The notes under the pieces: model-generated
Database searches by the model: none
What the model was told of the DNA's origin: nothing
What the model saw: the letters and a program-made list of their open reading frames with translations, nothing else
Part shown: piece after piece, positions 1 through 7,619 of the stretch
Layout of the letters: the number at the start of each line of letters is the position of its first letter
How positions within the stretch are numbered: position 1 is the first letter of the stretch
Translations under genes and position numbers: made by a program
NCBI RefSeq assembly: GCF_000224085.1
Contig: NC_015945.1
Location: forward strand, 2,968,501-3,032,500
Source: Allomuricauda ruestringensis DSM 13258
Lineage (GTDB): Bacteria; Bacteroidota; Bacteroidia; Flavobacteriales; Flavobacteriaceae
DNA: 64,000 nt
Direction: 5' to 3'

Positions 1-442
1 TGAAGATTCCCAAAACAAGGTGTAACGCTATTATAATGAATATTCCTTTTTCAATTTCAATAAAGAATGATGAAAAGGCAACAAGAACCATGGGCAAAAT
101 GATGTTGGCCAAATAGAATCGCTTTAAATGCTTAATATTGGGTTGGGTAAAAAGCTTATTCTGATAAAAGACGCTAAATACGTTGGAAAGCAGCCAAAAA
201 AACAGCGTATAGGATAAAACGGGAATCAAAAACGCAAATAGAAAATACGAAAGATTGTTGTCCAATATTAGAAAAGAAACATCGGTAAAAGGATAATTGA
301 TGATCGTTGTGGTACCCGCGGTTTTGATATTGGTTTTGGTAATCCAAGCAAAAATCCCGTAAAGCCCAATTACCAAGTAGATCCAAGCAAGACTTCTGGT
401 TAAGGCATATAATATCTTAGATATTATTTTTGTTTTTTTCAT
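1..442 (-). CDS. DUF2975-like membrane protein (partial)
   Basis: The frame opens with ATG at 440-442 and runs off the left edge without a stop, so about 147 N-terminal residues are present. They contain about four hydrophobic segments, near residues 17-33, 62-92, 109-127 and 133-147. Between the second and third is NKLFTQPNIKHLKRF, resembling the PFT-x-ENxxxLRxxG signature of DUF2975 proteins. Family members are small four-helix inner-membrane proteins of unknown function, usually followed by a small Xre-type HTH protein (YozG type); that gene would lie to the left of the window. A TAnnTTTG box 26 bp upstream supports the start. The family call rests on topology and this one motif. Confidence 0.7.
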   Translation of the reverse strand, partial: MKKTKIISKILYALTRSLAWIYLVIGLYGIFAWITKTNIKTAGTTTIINYPFTDVSFLILDNNLSYFLFAFLIPVLSYTLFFWLLSNVFSVFYQNKLFTQPNIKHLKRFYLANIILPMVLVAFSSFFIEIEKGIFIIIALHLVLGIF

Positions 443-467
443 TATTGAAATAACTTAAATATTTCTG

Positions 468-500
468 CAAACATATAATAAATTATTGTAAAACAATAAT
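468..500 (-). promoter_or_regulatory. Promoter and candidate operator of the DUF2975 gene
   Basis: On the minus strand TATGTTTG (468-475) matches the Bacteroidetes -7 consensus TAnnTTTG, about 26 bp before the ATG at 442. A perfect 8-bp inverted repeat, ATTATTGT-AAA-ACAATAAT (482-500), lies directly upstream, in the spacer between -7 and -33. That is where a repressor site would block the polymerase. The usual partner of this family is an HTH repressor, but autoregulation here is inference. Confidence 0.45.
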
Positions 501-569
501 AAATTATTCTTTTATTGAATGTATTGTTTCTTAACGATAATTCTGAAGTGTAGCTTTAGTAGGCCTATT

Positions 570-1336
570 TCATTTCTTGTAAATCAACGAACCTGTAATA
601 AGTGTACCGTTACTTACTTTAAAGTCTCTGGATAAAACCCCGAGGTTGCTACTGTAACCATCCTCATCGTTTCGGAATACTTTACCCTTTAATATCCCCC
701 AATTAAAAATGTAGTGGTCACCTTCTTTGTAAATTTTGATGGTGGGCCATTTTTTTGAATTTTGATATGTGCCAATGATGTTGTCGTTATCCATATTGAC
801 CATCAGCATTTCTGAATCGGCAGGGTATTGGACCTCATTCTCTCTTTCAAAGCTTTGATTGAACAAAGTTTCTTCACTCTTGAAAATACTGTCTGCTGGC
901 TGCTCATTGATTAAGTTGTAGGCATAATTTGCCATCAAATGTGGCAACAGATATGCTCTGTTATCATTGGAAAAAGCAATGACACCAAGTTTTTTATCGG
1001 GCATGAATGAAATATGGAAACTTATCCCTGCCAATCCTCCAAAACGTGTCAAAATCATATTGTTCCGGTATTCGGCAATGTCCCATCCCAAGCTATAGCC
1101 AGACCGGTGATAGGTGTAATATTTTTTGTCCTGTGTTGCTGTTGAGGTATGGAGATCCTCCCACGAATCATTGTTCAATAACACATGATCCTGATTAATG
1201 TTGGCAGCTAACCATTTGGACATATCATTCATGGTTGAAATAATCCCTCCAGAAGCGTGCATGGTGATATCAGACTTATAAAAGCCTTTCTCAACAATGC
1301 CTCTTTTTTGGGTAGCAGTTAATGATGGACCGATTA
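570..1336 (-). pseudogene. Serine hydrolase (class C beta-lactamase family), 5'-truncated remnant
   Basis: About 250 residues of the C-terminal part of a beta-lactamase-related serine hydrolase. The reading frame continues upstream of the first possible ATG (1260-1262) through ATQKRGIVEKGFYKSDIT and then runs open into the neighbouring nitroreductase gene, with no start codon of its own. HASGGIISTMNDMSKWL and the RFGGLAGISFHISFMPDKKLG block are typical of the second half of the domain. The N-terminal half with the catalytic SxxK serine is absent, so the product cannot be active. The break lies exactly at the 3' end of the nitroreductase gene, which suggests a deletion or rearrangement junction. 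A full-length member of the family lies at 2631-4091. Confidence 0.75.
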
Positions 1337-1966
1337 TTAAATTTCCTCGAAGAGGATTTCTTTGGGTTTGCGAACCTTGCTTCTGAATTGGGTGTGGTCT
1401 TCCGTTGAGCGATACCCGACCGGAGCGATTACTGCAGCATTTAGCCCTTTTTCATCAAGCCCAAGGATTTTGTTGAATTTTTCTTGCTCAAACCCTTCCA
1501 TTGGGCAAGAATCAATTTTAAGCTCAGCACATGCGGTCAACAGATTGGAAAGGGCCAAGTAGGTTTGCTTTTCCGACCAGCTTTGCCATGCCGCCTCCGA
1601 TTTTGCCGATAAGCTCTGTTTGATCAGATTACCATATCCCTCTAGTTTTTCCGATGGGGTATCTTGGGTTTTTGCGGTAGCCTGAATATATTCATCTATG
1701 TGTTCATTCTTTCTTTCCGTGTAGTTGCAGAACACGAAAATATGGGAGGCATCGGTCAACTGGGCTTGGTTCCATGCCGCTTCCCTGAGCTGACTTTTCA
1801 ATTCTTTATTTTGAATGATCAACACTTTGTACAGTTGCAGCCCGTAAGATGATGCCGATAGTTGTACAGCCTCTTTCAATTGCTCCAAATCATCTTCTTT
1901 GATTGTCTTCGATGCATCAAATTTTTTAGTGGCATAGCGCCATTTCAAGTTTTCCAATAAATCCAT
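1337..1966 (-). CDS. NAD(P)H-dependent nitroreductase family protein
   Basis: A 209-residue FMN-dependent oxidoreductase of the NfsB-like nitroreductase family, which reduces nitroaromatics, quinones or other electrophiles with NAD(P)H. The N-terminal WRYATKKFD motif contributes to FMN phosphate binding, and the central ASSYGLQLYKVLII and C-terminal SCPMEGFEQEKFNKILGL blocks are characteristic. The length matches the family norm (about 210). It starts 39 bp downstream of the DMT transporter stop on the same strand and is probably co-transcribed from the promoter at 2476-2519. A role in electrophile or xenobiotic detoxification fits the DoxX, ABM and VOC neighbours. The physiological substrate cannot be told from sequence. 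Confidence 0.88.
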   Translation of the reverse strand: MDLLENLKWRYATKKFDASKTIKEDDLEQLKEAVQLSASSYGLQLYKVLIIQNKELKSQLREAAWNQAQLTDASHIFVFCNYTERKNEHIDEYIQATAKTQDTPSEKLEGYGNLIKQSLSAKSEAAWQSWSEKQTYLALSNLLTACAELKIDSCPMEGFEQEKFNKILGLDEKGLNAAVIAPVGYRSTEDHTQFRSKVRKPKEILFEEI

Positions 1967-2005
1967 TGTTTTTTCTTTTTAAATTATGTTATAATCGTTC
2001 TTTCT

Positions 2006-2455
2006 TTAGTTTTTATTGATCATTAGGATGCCGATGGCCATGGCCAGCAATCCGAATACTTTTTTAATAACCATAGGTTCCTGCGGCAATCCAAACCATC
2101 CATAATGTCCTGCTACCGCAGAAAAGATCAATTGTCCAAAAAGTCCCAAGGAGATCATGGTAGATATGCCCAGTTTGGGAATGGTATAGTAGTAAAGTCC
2201 AATACCGACAACACTGAAAAACGCCCCTGTGAACCATAAATATTTGGGAATGCTCAGCAGATGTGATGCTTTCGGAAAGTCTTTGACACTCAAGGCAACG
2301 GCCAACAATGCAAACAGCATACTAAAAAAGAATGCGGTCAGCGAAGCCAACAGTGGGTTTTTGAGCTGAACACCAAGTTGTGCGTTCAATCCCCCTTGCA
2401 TGGCCAGGAACACTCCTCCTATAAAAGCCAATAAAATGTTGATATACTGGTTCAT
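2006..2455 (-). CDS. DMT-superfamily transporter, YdcZ/DUF606 type
   Basis: A 149-residue protein with five hydrophobic helices. GGVFLAMQGGLNAQLG at the N-terminus and GLFGQLIFSAVAGHYGWFG later are the hallmark of the short YdcZ (DUF606) half-transporters of the drug/metabolite superfamily, which probably act as dimers. I chose ATG 2453-2455. An in-frame ATG at 2476 would overlap the -7 box (2476-2483) and would lie upstream of the predicted transcription start. First gene of a probable operon with the nitroreductase. The substrate is unknown. Confidence 0.85.
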   Translation of the reverse strand: MNQYINILLAFIGGVFLAMQGGLNAQLGVQLKNPLLASLTAFFFSMLFALLAVALSVKDFPKASHLLSIPKYLWFTGAFFSVVGIGLYYYTIPKLGISTMISLGLFGQLIFSAVAGHYGWFGLPQEPMVIKKVFGLLAMAIGILMINKN

Positions 2456-2475
2456 GACTTCACTTTTTGATGTCA

Positions 2476-2519
2476 CAAAACTAGCGGGAAGCTTTATGGG
2501 AAATCTTAAGGTAGCTTAA
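2476..2519 (-). promoter_or_regulatory. Crp-type operator and -7 box of the DMT/nitroreductase operon
   Basis: Minus strand: -7 box TAGTTTTG (2476-2483), a 22-bp spacer, then the palindrome TTAAGGTAGCTTAA (2506-2519), which extends to CTTAAG-GTAG-CTTAAG (2505-2520). The same operator and spacing recur at five other promoters between 2.5 and 14.8 kb. The distance places the operator centre near -41, the class II activator position. The likely binder is one of the Crp/Fnr proteins at 12087-12668 or 13534-14109 (inference). Confidence 0.65.
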
Positions 2520-2579
2520 GAAACGAGAAGGGGGGTAGGGCTAATTTTGAATGCTGGTTAATGATGTTCAAGCACTTTC

Positions 2580-2623
2580 TTAACCAAAGTCAATGGAAAG
2601 CATTATTCCACAAAATAGTTTTG
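2580..2623 (+). promoter_or_regulatory. Crp-type operator and -7 box of the hydrolase operon
   Basis: Plus strand: palindrome TTAACCAAAGTCAA (2580-2593), 22-bp spacer, -7 box TAGTTTTG (2616-2623). The architecture is identical to the site at 12771-12814, whose operator is TTGACCAAAGTCAA. The -7 box ends only 7 bp before the annotated ATG at 2631, so the transcript would have almost no leader. A second TAATTTTG at 2542-2549 could supply a longer leader but has no such operator at the right distance. Confidence 0.6.
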
Positions 2624-2630
2624 TTCAATT

Positions 2631-4091
2631 ATGAGGAACGTAAACAATAAATGTTTTGGCACTGGATTGTCAAGGATTCAAAACCTGATTATTTGGGCGA
2701 TGTTGGTTTGCCCGATGGTGAGTTTTGGCCAACTATCCAATAGGTTCAAGAATCAGGTTGATTCTTTGTTCATGGATTGGGATTTGGAAAATCATCCTGG
2801 TGGAGTGGTGGGGGTTATGCAATCAGATGAAGTTATTTATTTGAATTCCTTTGGAAACGCTAGCTTGGAATATAATGTTCCCAATACCGAGGCTACTTTG
2901 TTCAATATTGGGTCCATATCCAAACAATTTACGGCAATGGGCATTGTACTTCTTGAGAAACGAGGATTATTGTCCATAGATGACCCTGTTCAAAAGTACT
3001 TCCCAGAGTTTCAGATTTTTGATAAATCCATCACCATAAAGCATTTGTTACAACATACGAGCGGTTTAAGGGATTTTCACGATTTGATGGCGCTTGCCGG
3101 TTGGCGGGGTGATGATTACAGGACTAACGAAGATGTTTTACGATTGCTTCAAAAGCAAGCAGACTTAAATTTTGAACCCGGTGAGCAATTTATGTATTCC
3201 AACACGGGATATGTTGTGTTGGCCGAAATCATTGAAAAAGTAACGGGAGAGGATTTCAACGTTTGGATGCAAAACAATCTTTTTGAGCCTTTACAGATGC
3301 ATAACACCTATGTGGAGGACAATTATCAGCGTATTGTCCCCAATAGGGCCACATCTTACTATCATAGTCATGATAGGGTGTTTGAAATGGCCCAAGGGTA
3401 TTGGGCATATACGGGGGCAGGGAATATGTATTCCACCGTGGAGGACCTGTTGAAATGGTCCAATAATTTTTATAATCCCTCGAAAAAATGGAAGGGAGCG
3501 TTTAAAATGCTTCAAACATTGGGCGGTTTAAATAATGGCGATGTTATCAATTATGCCTTTGGCATTTACATAGATGAAATGTTCGGAAAAAAACGGATAC
3601 AGCATGCCGGTGTGGTGGGAGGATATCGTGCCTTCCTTTGTATCTATCCAGAGGAAGAATTGAGCATTGTTGTGTTGACCAATTTTTCGAATGCGCCATT
3701 TGGGGAAAGGGCAGACGACATTGCTGGAATTTTATTTTCGAAAACCAGAAAAAAGAACAATCCATTTTCTAACTCCCATGCAGGGGAGAAGAAAGAAAAT
3801 CAACCAAGTCCATCATCGGATGTAACGGATTACACAGGTACATTTTATAGCCCTGAAATTGACACTCATTATACATTTTACCTAGAGGGTGATACCTTAA
3901 AATGTTCCGATGCCAGACATGGTGAACGTATAATGGAAGTGGTTGGCCTTGATGTGTTCAAAAGTTCTTGGCCTTTGGAAACCAATAAAATGTCACGTAA
4001 TCAAAAAGGAGAAATAATCGGTCTCTATATATCCACGGGGAGGGTAAAAAACCTATGGTTCAAAAAAATCAATTCATCATCAATCAATTAA
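2631..4091 (+). CDS. Secreted serine hydrolase (beta-lactamase class C/EstB family)
   Basis: 486 residues. A hydrophobic segment at residues 19-31 ending in MVSFGQ looks like a signal peptide, so the enzyme is exported. The catalytic motifs of the class C beta-lactamase/D-peptidase/esterase superfamily are present: SISK (SxxK nucleophile), YSN (YxN) and HAG in HAGVVGGYRAF replacing KTG. Replacement of KTG by HxG is typical of esterase-like rather than true beta-lactamase members. A C-terminal extension of about 110 residues (from about 375) is a lipocalin-like DUF3471-type tail. First gene of a five-gene operon (next start 4 bp downstream). With the promoter at 2616-2623 the ATG is nearly leaderless; TTG 2667 is an alternative start that also gives a good signal peptide. 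Confidence 0.85.
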   Translation: MRNVNNKCFGTGLSRIQNLIIWAMLVCPMVSFGQLSNRFKNQVDSLFMDWDLENHPGGVVGVMQSDEVIYLNSFGNASLEYNVPNTEATLFNIGSISKQFTAMGIVLLEKRGLLSIDDPVQKYFPEFQIFDKSITIKHLLQHTSGLRDFHDLMALAGWRGDDYRTNEDVLRLLQKQADLNFEPGEQFMYSNTGYVVLAEIIEKVTGEDFNVWMQNNLFEPLQMHNTYVEDNYQRIVPNRATSYYHSHDRVFEMAQGYWAYTGAGNMYSTVEDLLKWSNNFYNPSKKWKGAFKMLQTLGGLNNGDVINYAFGIYIDEMFGKKRIQHAGVVGGYRAFLCIYPEEELSIVVLTNFSNAPFGERADDIAGILFSKTRKKNNPFSNSHAGEKKENQPSPSSDVTDYTGTFYSPEIDTHYTFYLEGDTLKCSDARHGERIMEVVGLDVFKSSWPLETNKMSRNQKGEIIGLYISTGRVKNLWFKKINSSSIN

Positions 4092-4095
4092 TATC

Positions 4096-5433
4096 ATGAG
4101 AACAACAATCATCAAATGTTTGGTATACATTCTTTGTTATACCATTGGGTATGGTCAAAACGATACCATCATCATTCAAAATGTAAATGTTATCCCAATG
4201 CACCAAGAAGTAGTATGGGAAAATCAAACAGTAGCAATTGCGAATGGGAAAATCCTGAAAGTAGCCCCTTCAACCGATACTTTGGTTCGCAAATCGGCCA
4301 AAATAATTGACGGTTCCGGCAAATACCTGATTCCGGGATTAAGTGAAATGCATTATCATTGGCGTAACAAAGAGGGAGGAATAGCCCGTGACTTCAAATT
4401 GTTACTGGCCAATGGGGTTACCACAGTACGAAACATGGCGGAGTACGATTGGCAGGACCATGTTGCGATACGGGATAGCATAAACAGCAACCTATTGATG
4501 GGTCCCAATTACTACACGGCCGGTCCCTACCTCCAATCGGGGGATTTAAAAACCAGTGCAGATGTGGAAAGGTTCATAAAACAGCACCACAAAAAGGGTT
4601 ATGATTTTATAAAAATTGCGGATAACCTTCCCAAGGATATCTATTTTGAAGTTTTGGAGCAAGCGGCAGCATACAAAATACCAGTGATGGGGCATGCACA
4701 GCGCGAGATGGATCTGGAATATTCCCTTCGGATGAAATCCATTGAACACGTAGAGGAGTTTGTGTATTTGTTCAGTGATGAGTATAGAAAAGATAGTCTG
4801 TTCCTGAAAAAGGCCGTGCAACAAATTAAAAACAGCGGAATTACCATTGCACCGACTTTGGTGGTTTTTGATATGATCGTAAAGTGTTTGGATGATAATT
4901 TCTTTGAGAAACTTAAAGAAAAAGAAGCCGCAACATATATGTTGAAAGGAGATTATGGGTATTGGTCATCGGAAGAAAACCCCTATCGACAAAATTTAAA
5001 GGGAAAGGTAATTAACGGAAAGGATGCATTGCCATTGCTGGAAGGTTACTTTAAATGGATGATGAAATTCACCAAAATGTTGGCAAAGGAAGATGTTCCC
5101 ATGATGACCGGAAGCGATACTTTTGGATTTGTGGTACCCGGATTTTCCTTGCACGAAGAATTTCAATTTCTTCACGAAGCAGGTCTATCTCCCTACGAAA
5201 TACTTAAGGCCAGCACAATGACACCTGCCAGATATTTGGGATCGATGGCCATGGAAGGCACTATTTCCGAAGGTAAAAATGCCAATATGGTCCTGTTGAA
5301 CAAAAACCCATTGAAAGATATTAAAAACACCAAAACTATTGAAGGGGTCATATTGAAAGGTAAATGGTTGGATAGAGACCAATTGGATGTCCTTTTAGAA
5401 GAAGTTGAATTAGTAAATAACAAAATAAAATAA
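4096..5433 (+). CDS. Secreted amidohydrolase (metal-dependent hydrolase)
   Basis: 445 residues with a short signal peptide ending YTIGYGQ. An amidohydrolase-superfamily TIM barrel of the imidazolonepropionase/prolidase-like branch. Metal ligands can be followed in order: HYH in LSEMHYHW (HxH), the carbamylated-lysine candidate in DFIKIAD, H in VMGHAQRE, H in IEHVEEF, and D in MTGSDTFGF. The C-terminal composite domain closes with ANMVLLNKNPL. Four bp after the serine hydrolase and 3 bp before the isomerase-like gene, so co-translated. The substrate is not deducible; likely a cyclic amide, ester or peptide derivative in the periplasm. Confidence 0.85.
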   Translation: MRTTIIKCLVYILCYTIGYGQNDTIIIQNVNVIPMHQEVVWENQTVAIANGKILKVAPSTDTLVRKSAKIIDGSGKYLIPGLSEMHYHWRNKEGGIARDFKLLLANGVTTVRNMAEYDWQDHVAIRDSINSNLLMGPNYYTAGPYLQSGDLKTSADVERFIKQHHKKGYDFIKIADNLPKDIYFEVLEQAAAYKIPVMGHAQREMDLEYSLRMKSIEHVEEFVYLFSDEYRKDSLFLKKAVQQIKNSGITIAPTLVVFDMIVKCLDDNFFEKLKEKEAATYMLKGDYGYWSSEENPYRQNLKGKVINGKDALPLLEGYFKWMMKFTKMLAKEDVPMMTGSDTFGFVVPGFSLHEEFQFLHEAGLSPYEILKASTMTPARYLGSMAMEGTISEGKNANMVLLNKNPLKDIKNTKTIEGVILKGKWLDRDQLDVLLEEVELVNNKIK

Positions 5434-5436
5434 CAC

Positions 5437-5781
5437 ATGCCACATTTTGTATTGGACTGTTCCAACACGGTCATTAGATCGCAATCACCGGAATCCATAA
5501 TGCAATTGGTTTATAAAACCGCAGAATCTACAGGATTGTTCGACCCGCTGGATATTAAGGTGCGGATCAATCCTTTTGAACAATATATGGTCGGGAATGC
5601 AAAGGATGACTTTATCCACATTTTTGCAAATATTATGGAAGGGCGGACTACCGAACAAAAGGCTAATTTATCAAAACAAATTGTTTCGGAACTCAAAGGC
5701 ATGTTACCCGAAGTTCCTATTATTTCGATAAATATCAGGGATTTTGAGAAAGCGACTTATTGTAACAAAACCATGGTATAA
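5437..5781 (+). CDS. 5-carboxymethyl-2-hydroxymuconate isomerase-like tautomerase
   Basis: 114 residues, cytoplasmic, beginning MPHFVLDCSNTV, so after methionine removal Pro is the N-terminal residue, as in the tautomerase superfamily where Pro1 is the general base. The start and the pattern FIHIFANIMEGRT..QKANLSKQIVSEL match the CHMI family (HpaF, about 125 residues). HpaF acts in homoprotocatechuate breakdown, but no other genes of that pathway are present, so this member probably tautomerises a product of the surrounding hydrolases (inference). It begins 3 bp after the amidohydrolase. Confidence 0.75.
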   Translation: MPHFVLDCSNTVIRSQSPESIMQLVYKTAESTGLFDPLDIKVRINPFEQYMVGNAKDDFIHIFANIMEGRTTEQKANLSKQIVSELKGMLPEVPIISINIRDFEKATYCNKTMV

Positions 5782-5790
5782 TCTTCTACT

Positions 5791-6933
5791 ATGAAAATGA
5801 AAGTAATAGCGGCGACCATTGCGATAGTTTTGATGTTTTTTGGTGTACAAGCTCAATCGGAGGGTATTCCGAATGTAGTCGGCACCAACCACCATCTTTC
5901 CTCTAAAATATTGAATGAAGAGCGGGGAGTTCAGATATATCTGCCTCCAAGCTATCAAAATTCAGATAAAACATACCCTGTGGTTTACGTGTTGGATGGC
6001 CAACGTTTCTTTTTACACGTAGTCAGCCTCAGCCAATCGTTCCAACAATTTAAACTGGCACCCGAATTTATTATTGTGGGGATTAACAACAGCTATCCCA
6101 ACAGGTTTAGGCATCTTGGGGAGGGAAAGGAAAACTTTAAGGGCTTTTTGGAAGATGAATTGATGTCCTATGTGAACGAAAACTTCAGAACCAAGGGAGA
6201 AAACCTGCTTTTTGGTTGGGAATATGGCGGAAGCTTTGTTTTTCATATGATGATGGAACAACCTACACTTTTTAATGCCTATTTGGTTGCCAGTCCATTC
6301 CCCATTTTTGATGCCATTGATGATTTGGACATCTCTACCAATATGGAAACCCAGCTTTATTTTGCGGTAAGCCCCGATGAGTATGATGTGAGGCACAGTA
6401 CCGAAAAATTGAACAGAAAACTGACATCGAACCCCATTGATGGGCTTGACTGGAAATATTTTGAGTTTGAACTGGAAGAACACCGCTCCACGGGGTATCC
6501 CACCTTGTATCATGGGCTTAGGGACTATTTTAAATATTATCAGGAGTTTGAAACGAACAACCTGAGAAAATTCATCAATGCGGGAGGTATGGCGTATGCT
6601 TTGAATCATGCTCAGGAAAGGGCCAAGCGCTATGGATTTGAGCCTGACCTCTCCCTATGGTCACGCTTTACCATTGTTCGCAGTGCCATGCGGGCTGATG
6701 ATTTTTATCATTTTGAAACCTTATTGAATTCCATGGATAAAGATGTATTTATCAAAGAATTGATAGAACAAAGGGATTATGCCGTGTCTCAAATGGCTTC
6801 ATTTTATGAAAAGAACAACCAGTTTCAGGAAACCATTGAACTATATGATCTTTTGCTGAAAAAATATCCGGATTCAGAAAGCTTGTTGGCCAAAAAAAAG
6901 AATGCAATTCAACAACTAACCAAAAAACAATAG
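5791..6933 (+). CDS. Esterase-D-like alpha/beta hydrolase with nucleophile Ser replaced
   Basis: 380 residues: signal peptide (to about residue 22, ending VQAQ), an esterase (PF00756) fold from RGVQIYLPPSYQ through TYPVVYVLDGQRFF and FIIVGINN, and a C-terminal helical tail (about 260-380) with TPR-like FYEKNNQFQETIELYDLLLKKYP. At the nucleophile elbow, where the family has GxSxGG, the sequence reads GWEYGG (residues 142-147), so Ser is Glu144. Either catalysis is lost or the mechanism differs. Fourth gene of the operon, 9 bp after the tautomerase and 4 bp before the NTF2-like gene. Confidence 0.8.
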   Translation: MKMKVIAATIAIVLMFFGVQAQSEGIPNVVGTNHHLSSKILNEERGVQIYLPPSYQNSDKTYPVVYVLDGQRFFLHVVSLSQSFQQFKLAPEFIIVGINNSYPNRFRHLGEGKENFKGFLEDELMSYVNENFRTKGENLLFGWEYGGSFVFHMMMEQPTLFNAYLVASPFPIFDAIDDLDISTNMETQLYFAVSPDEYDVRHSTEKLNRKLTSNPIDGLDWKYFEFELEEHRSTGYPTLYHGLRDYFKYYQEFETNNLRKFINAGGMAYALNHAQERAKRYGFEPDLSLWSRFTIVRSAMRADDFYHFETLLNSMDKDVFIKELIEQRDYAVSQMASFYEKNNQFQETIELYDLLLKKYPDSESLLAKKKNAIQQLTKKQ

Positions 6934-6937
6934 AGAA

Positions 6938-7399
6938 ATGAAGCTTAAATATATCCTAGCCGTAGTTCTACTAGGTATTACTTTTAATCAAATCAATGCT
7001 CAGGATTCATCTAAGGTCCAATCAGTTTCCAGTACTTATGTTTTGGACCAATACTACAAATTAAACCTAAAGGTTTTTCAAGCGGACTCGACTCCAGAAG
7101 ACGTTGACAATATCTTTGAACTGTTTACCAACGATTTTACTTATGTGCATCCCCAATATGGAGGAGTATACACCAGGGAAGATCTATACAACGGTTACAT
7201 GCGCAACCAGAACAATGGTGGTTATGATGGCAGTGTGGTCGACATTAAAGTGGAGAACAAAATATTGGGCCTCAATGCCATTGCCGTTAGCAAACGTTTC
7301 ATTAAAAAGGAAGCGGGCAAAATTGTGGAGGGCGAAGCCCAAATGGCCCTTTTTGAGTTTAAGGAAGGCAAAATTTACAAGATCACGGAGTTTTGGTAG
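6938..7399 (+). CDS. Secreted NTF2/SnoaL-like protein
   Basis: 153 residues with a signal peptide (MKLKYILAVVLLGITF..INAQ). The rest has the size and pattern of an NTF2-like (SnoaL/DUF4440) cone fold: helices first, then FELFTNDFTYVHPQYGGVYTRED and a three-strand ending MALFEFKEGKIYKITEFW. Such proteins are small isomerases/hydrolases or ligand-binding accessories. Last gene of the operon that begins at 2631. No catalytic assignment is possible. Confidence 0.75.
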   Translation: MKLKYILAVVLLGITFNQINAQDSSKVQSVSSTYVLDQYYKLNLKVFQADSTPEDVDNIFELFTNDFTYVHPQYGGVYTREDLYNGYMRNQNNGGYDGSVVDIKVENKILGLNAIAVSKRFIKKEAGKIVEGEAQMALFEFKEGKIYKITEFW

Positions 7400-7422
7400 A
7401 GTTTTTAGAGTTAAGAATTATA

Positions 7423-7600
7423 ATGAAATACGGAATTGTAACGGGAAGCAGTAGGGGGCATTGGTTTGGCGACCGTGAAATTGTTATCAGAAGATAAAAA
7501 CTTACAACTATTAGGCAGTTCTACTTCAGGAAACCAATTCATTGAATCTAATTTATTTCAAGTCTATATCTGTTTGGCCGCAGGGGATATTCCTGTATAA
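7423..7600 (+). pseudogene. Short-chain dehydrogenase fragment with frameshift
   Basis: ATG at 7423 reads MKYGIVTGSSRG, the start of an SDR Rossmann fold (TGxxxGIG), then loses frame in a run of five G (7454-7458). Dropping one G restores GSSRGIGLATVKLLSED and continues through NLQLLGSSTSGN. The frame then ends at TAA 7598-7600 after only about 60 residues, so about three quarters of a normal SDR (about 240 residues) is missing. The break is followed at 7620 by a visibly more AT-rich gene, which suggests that insertion of foreign DNA truncated this SDR. Confidence 0.7.
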
Positions 7601-7619
7601 ATCAATTAAAAAATAAATT

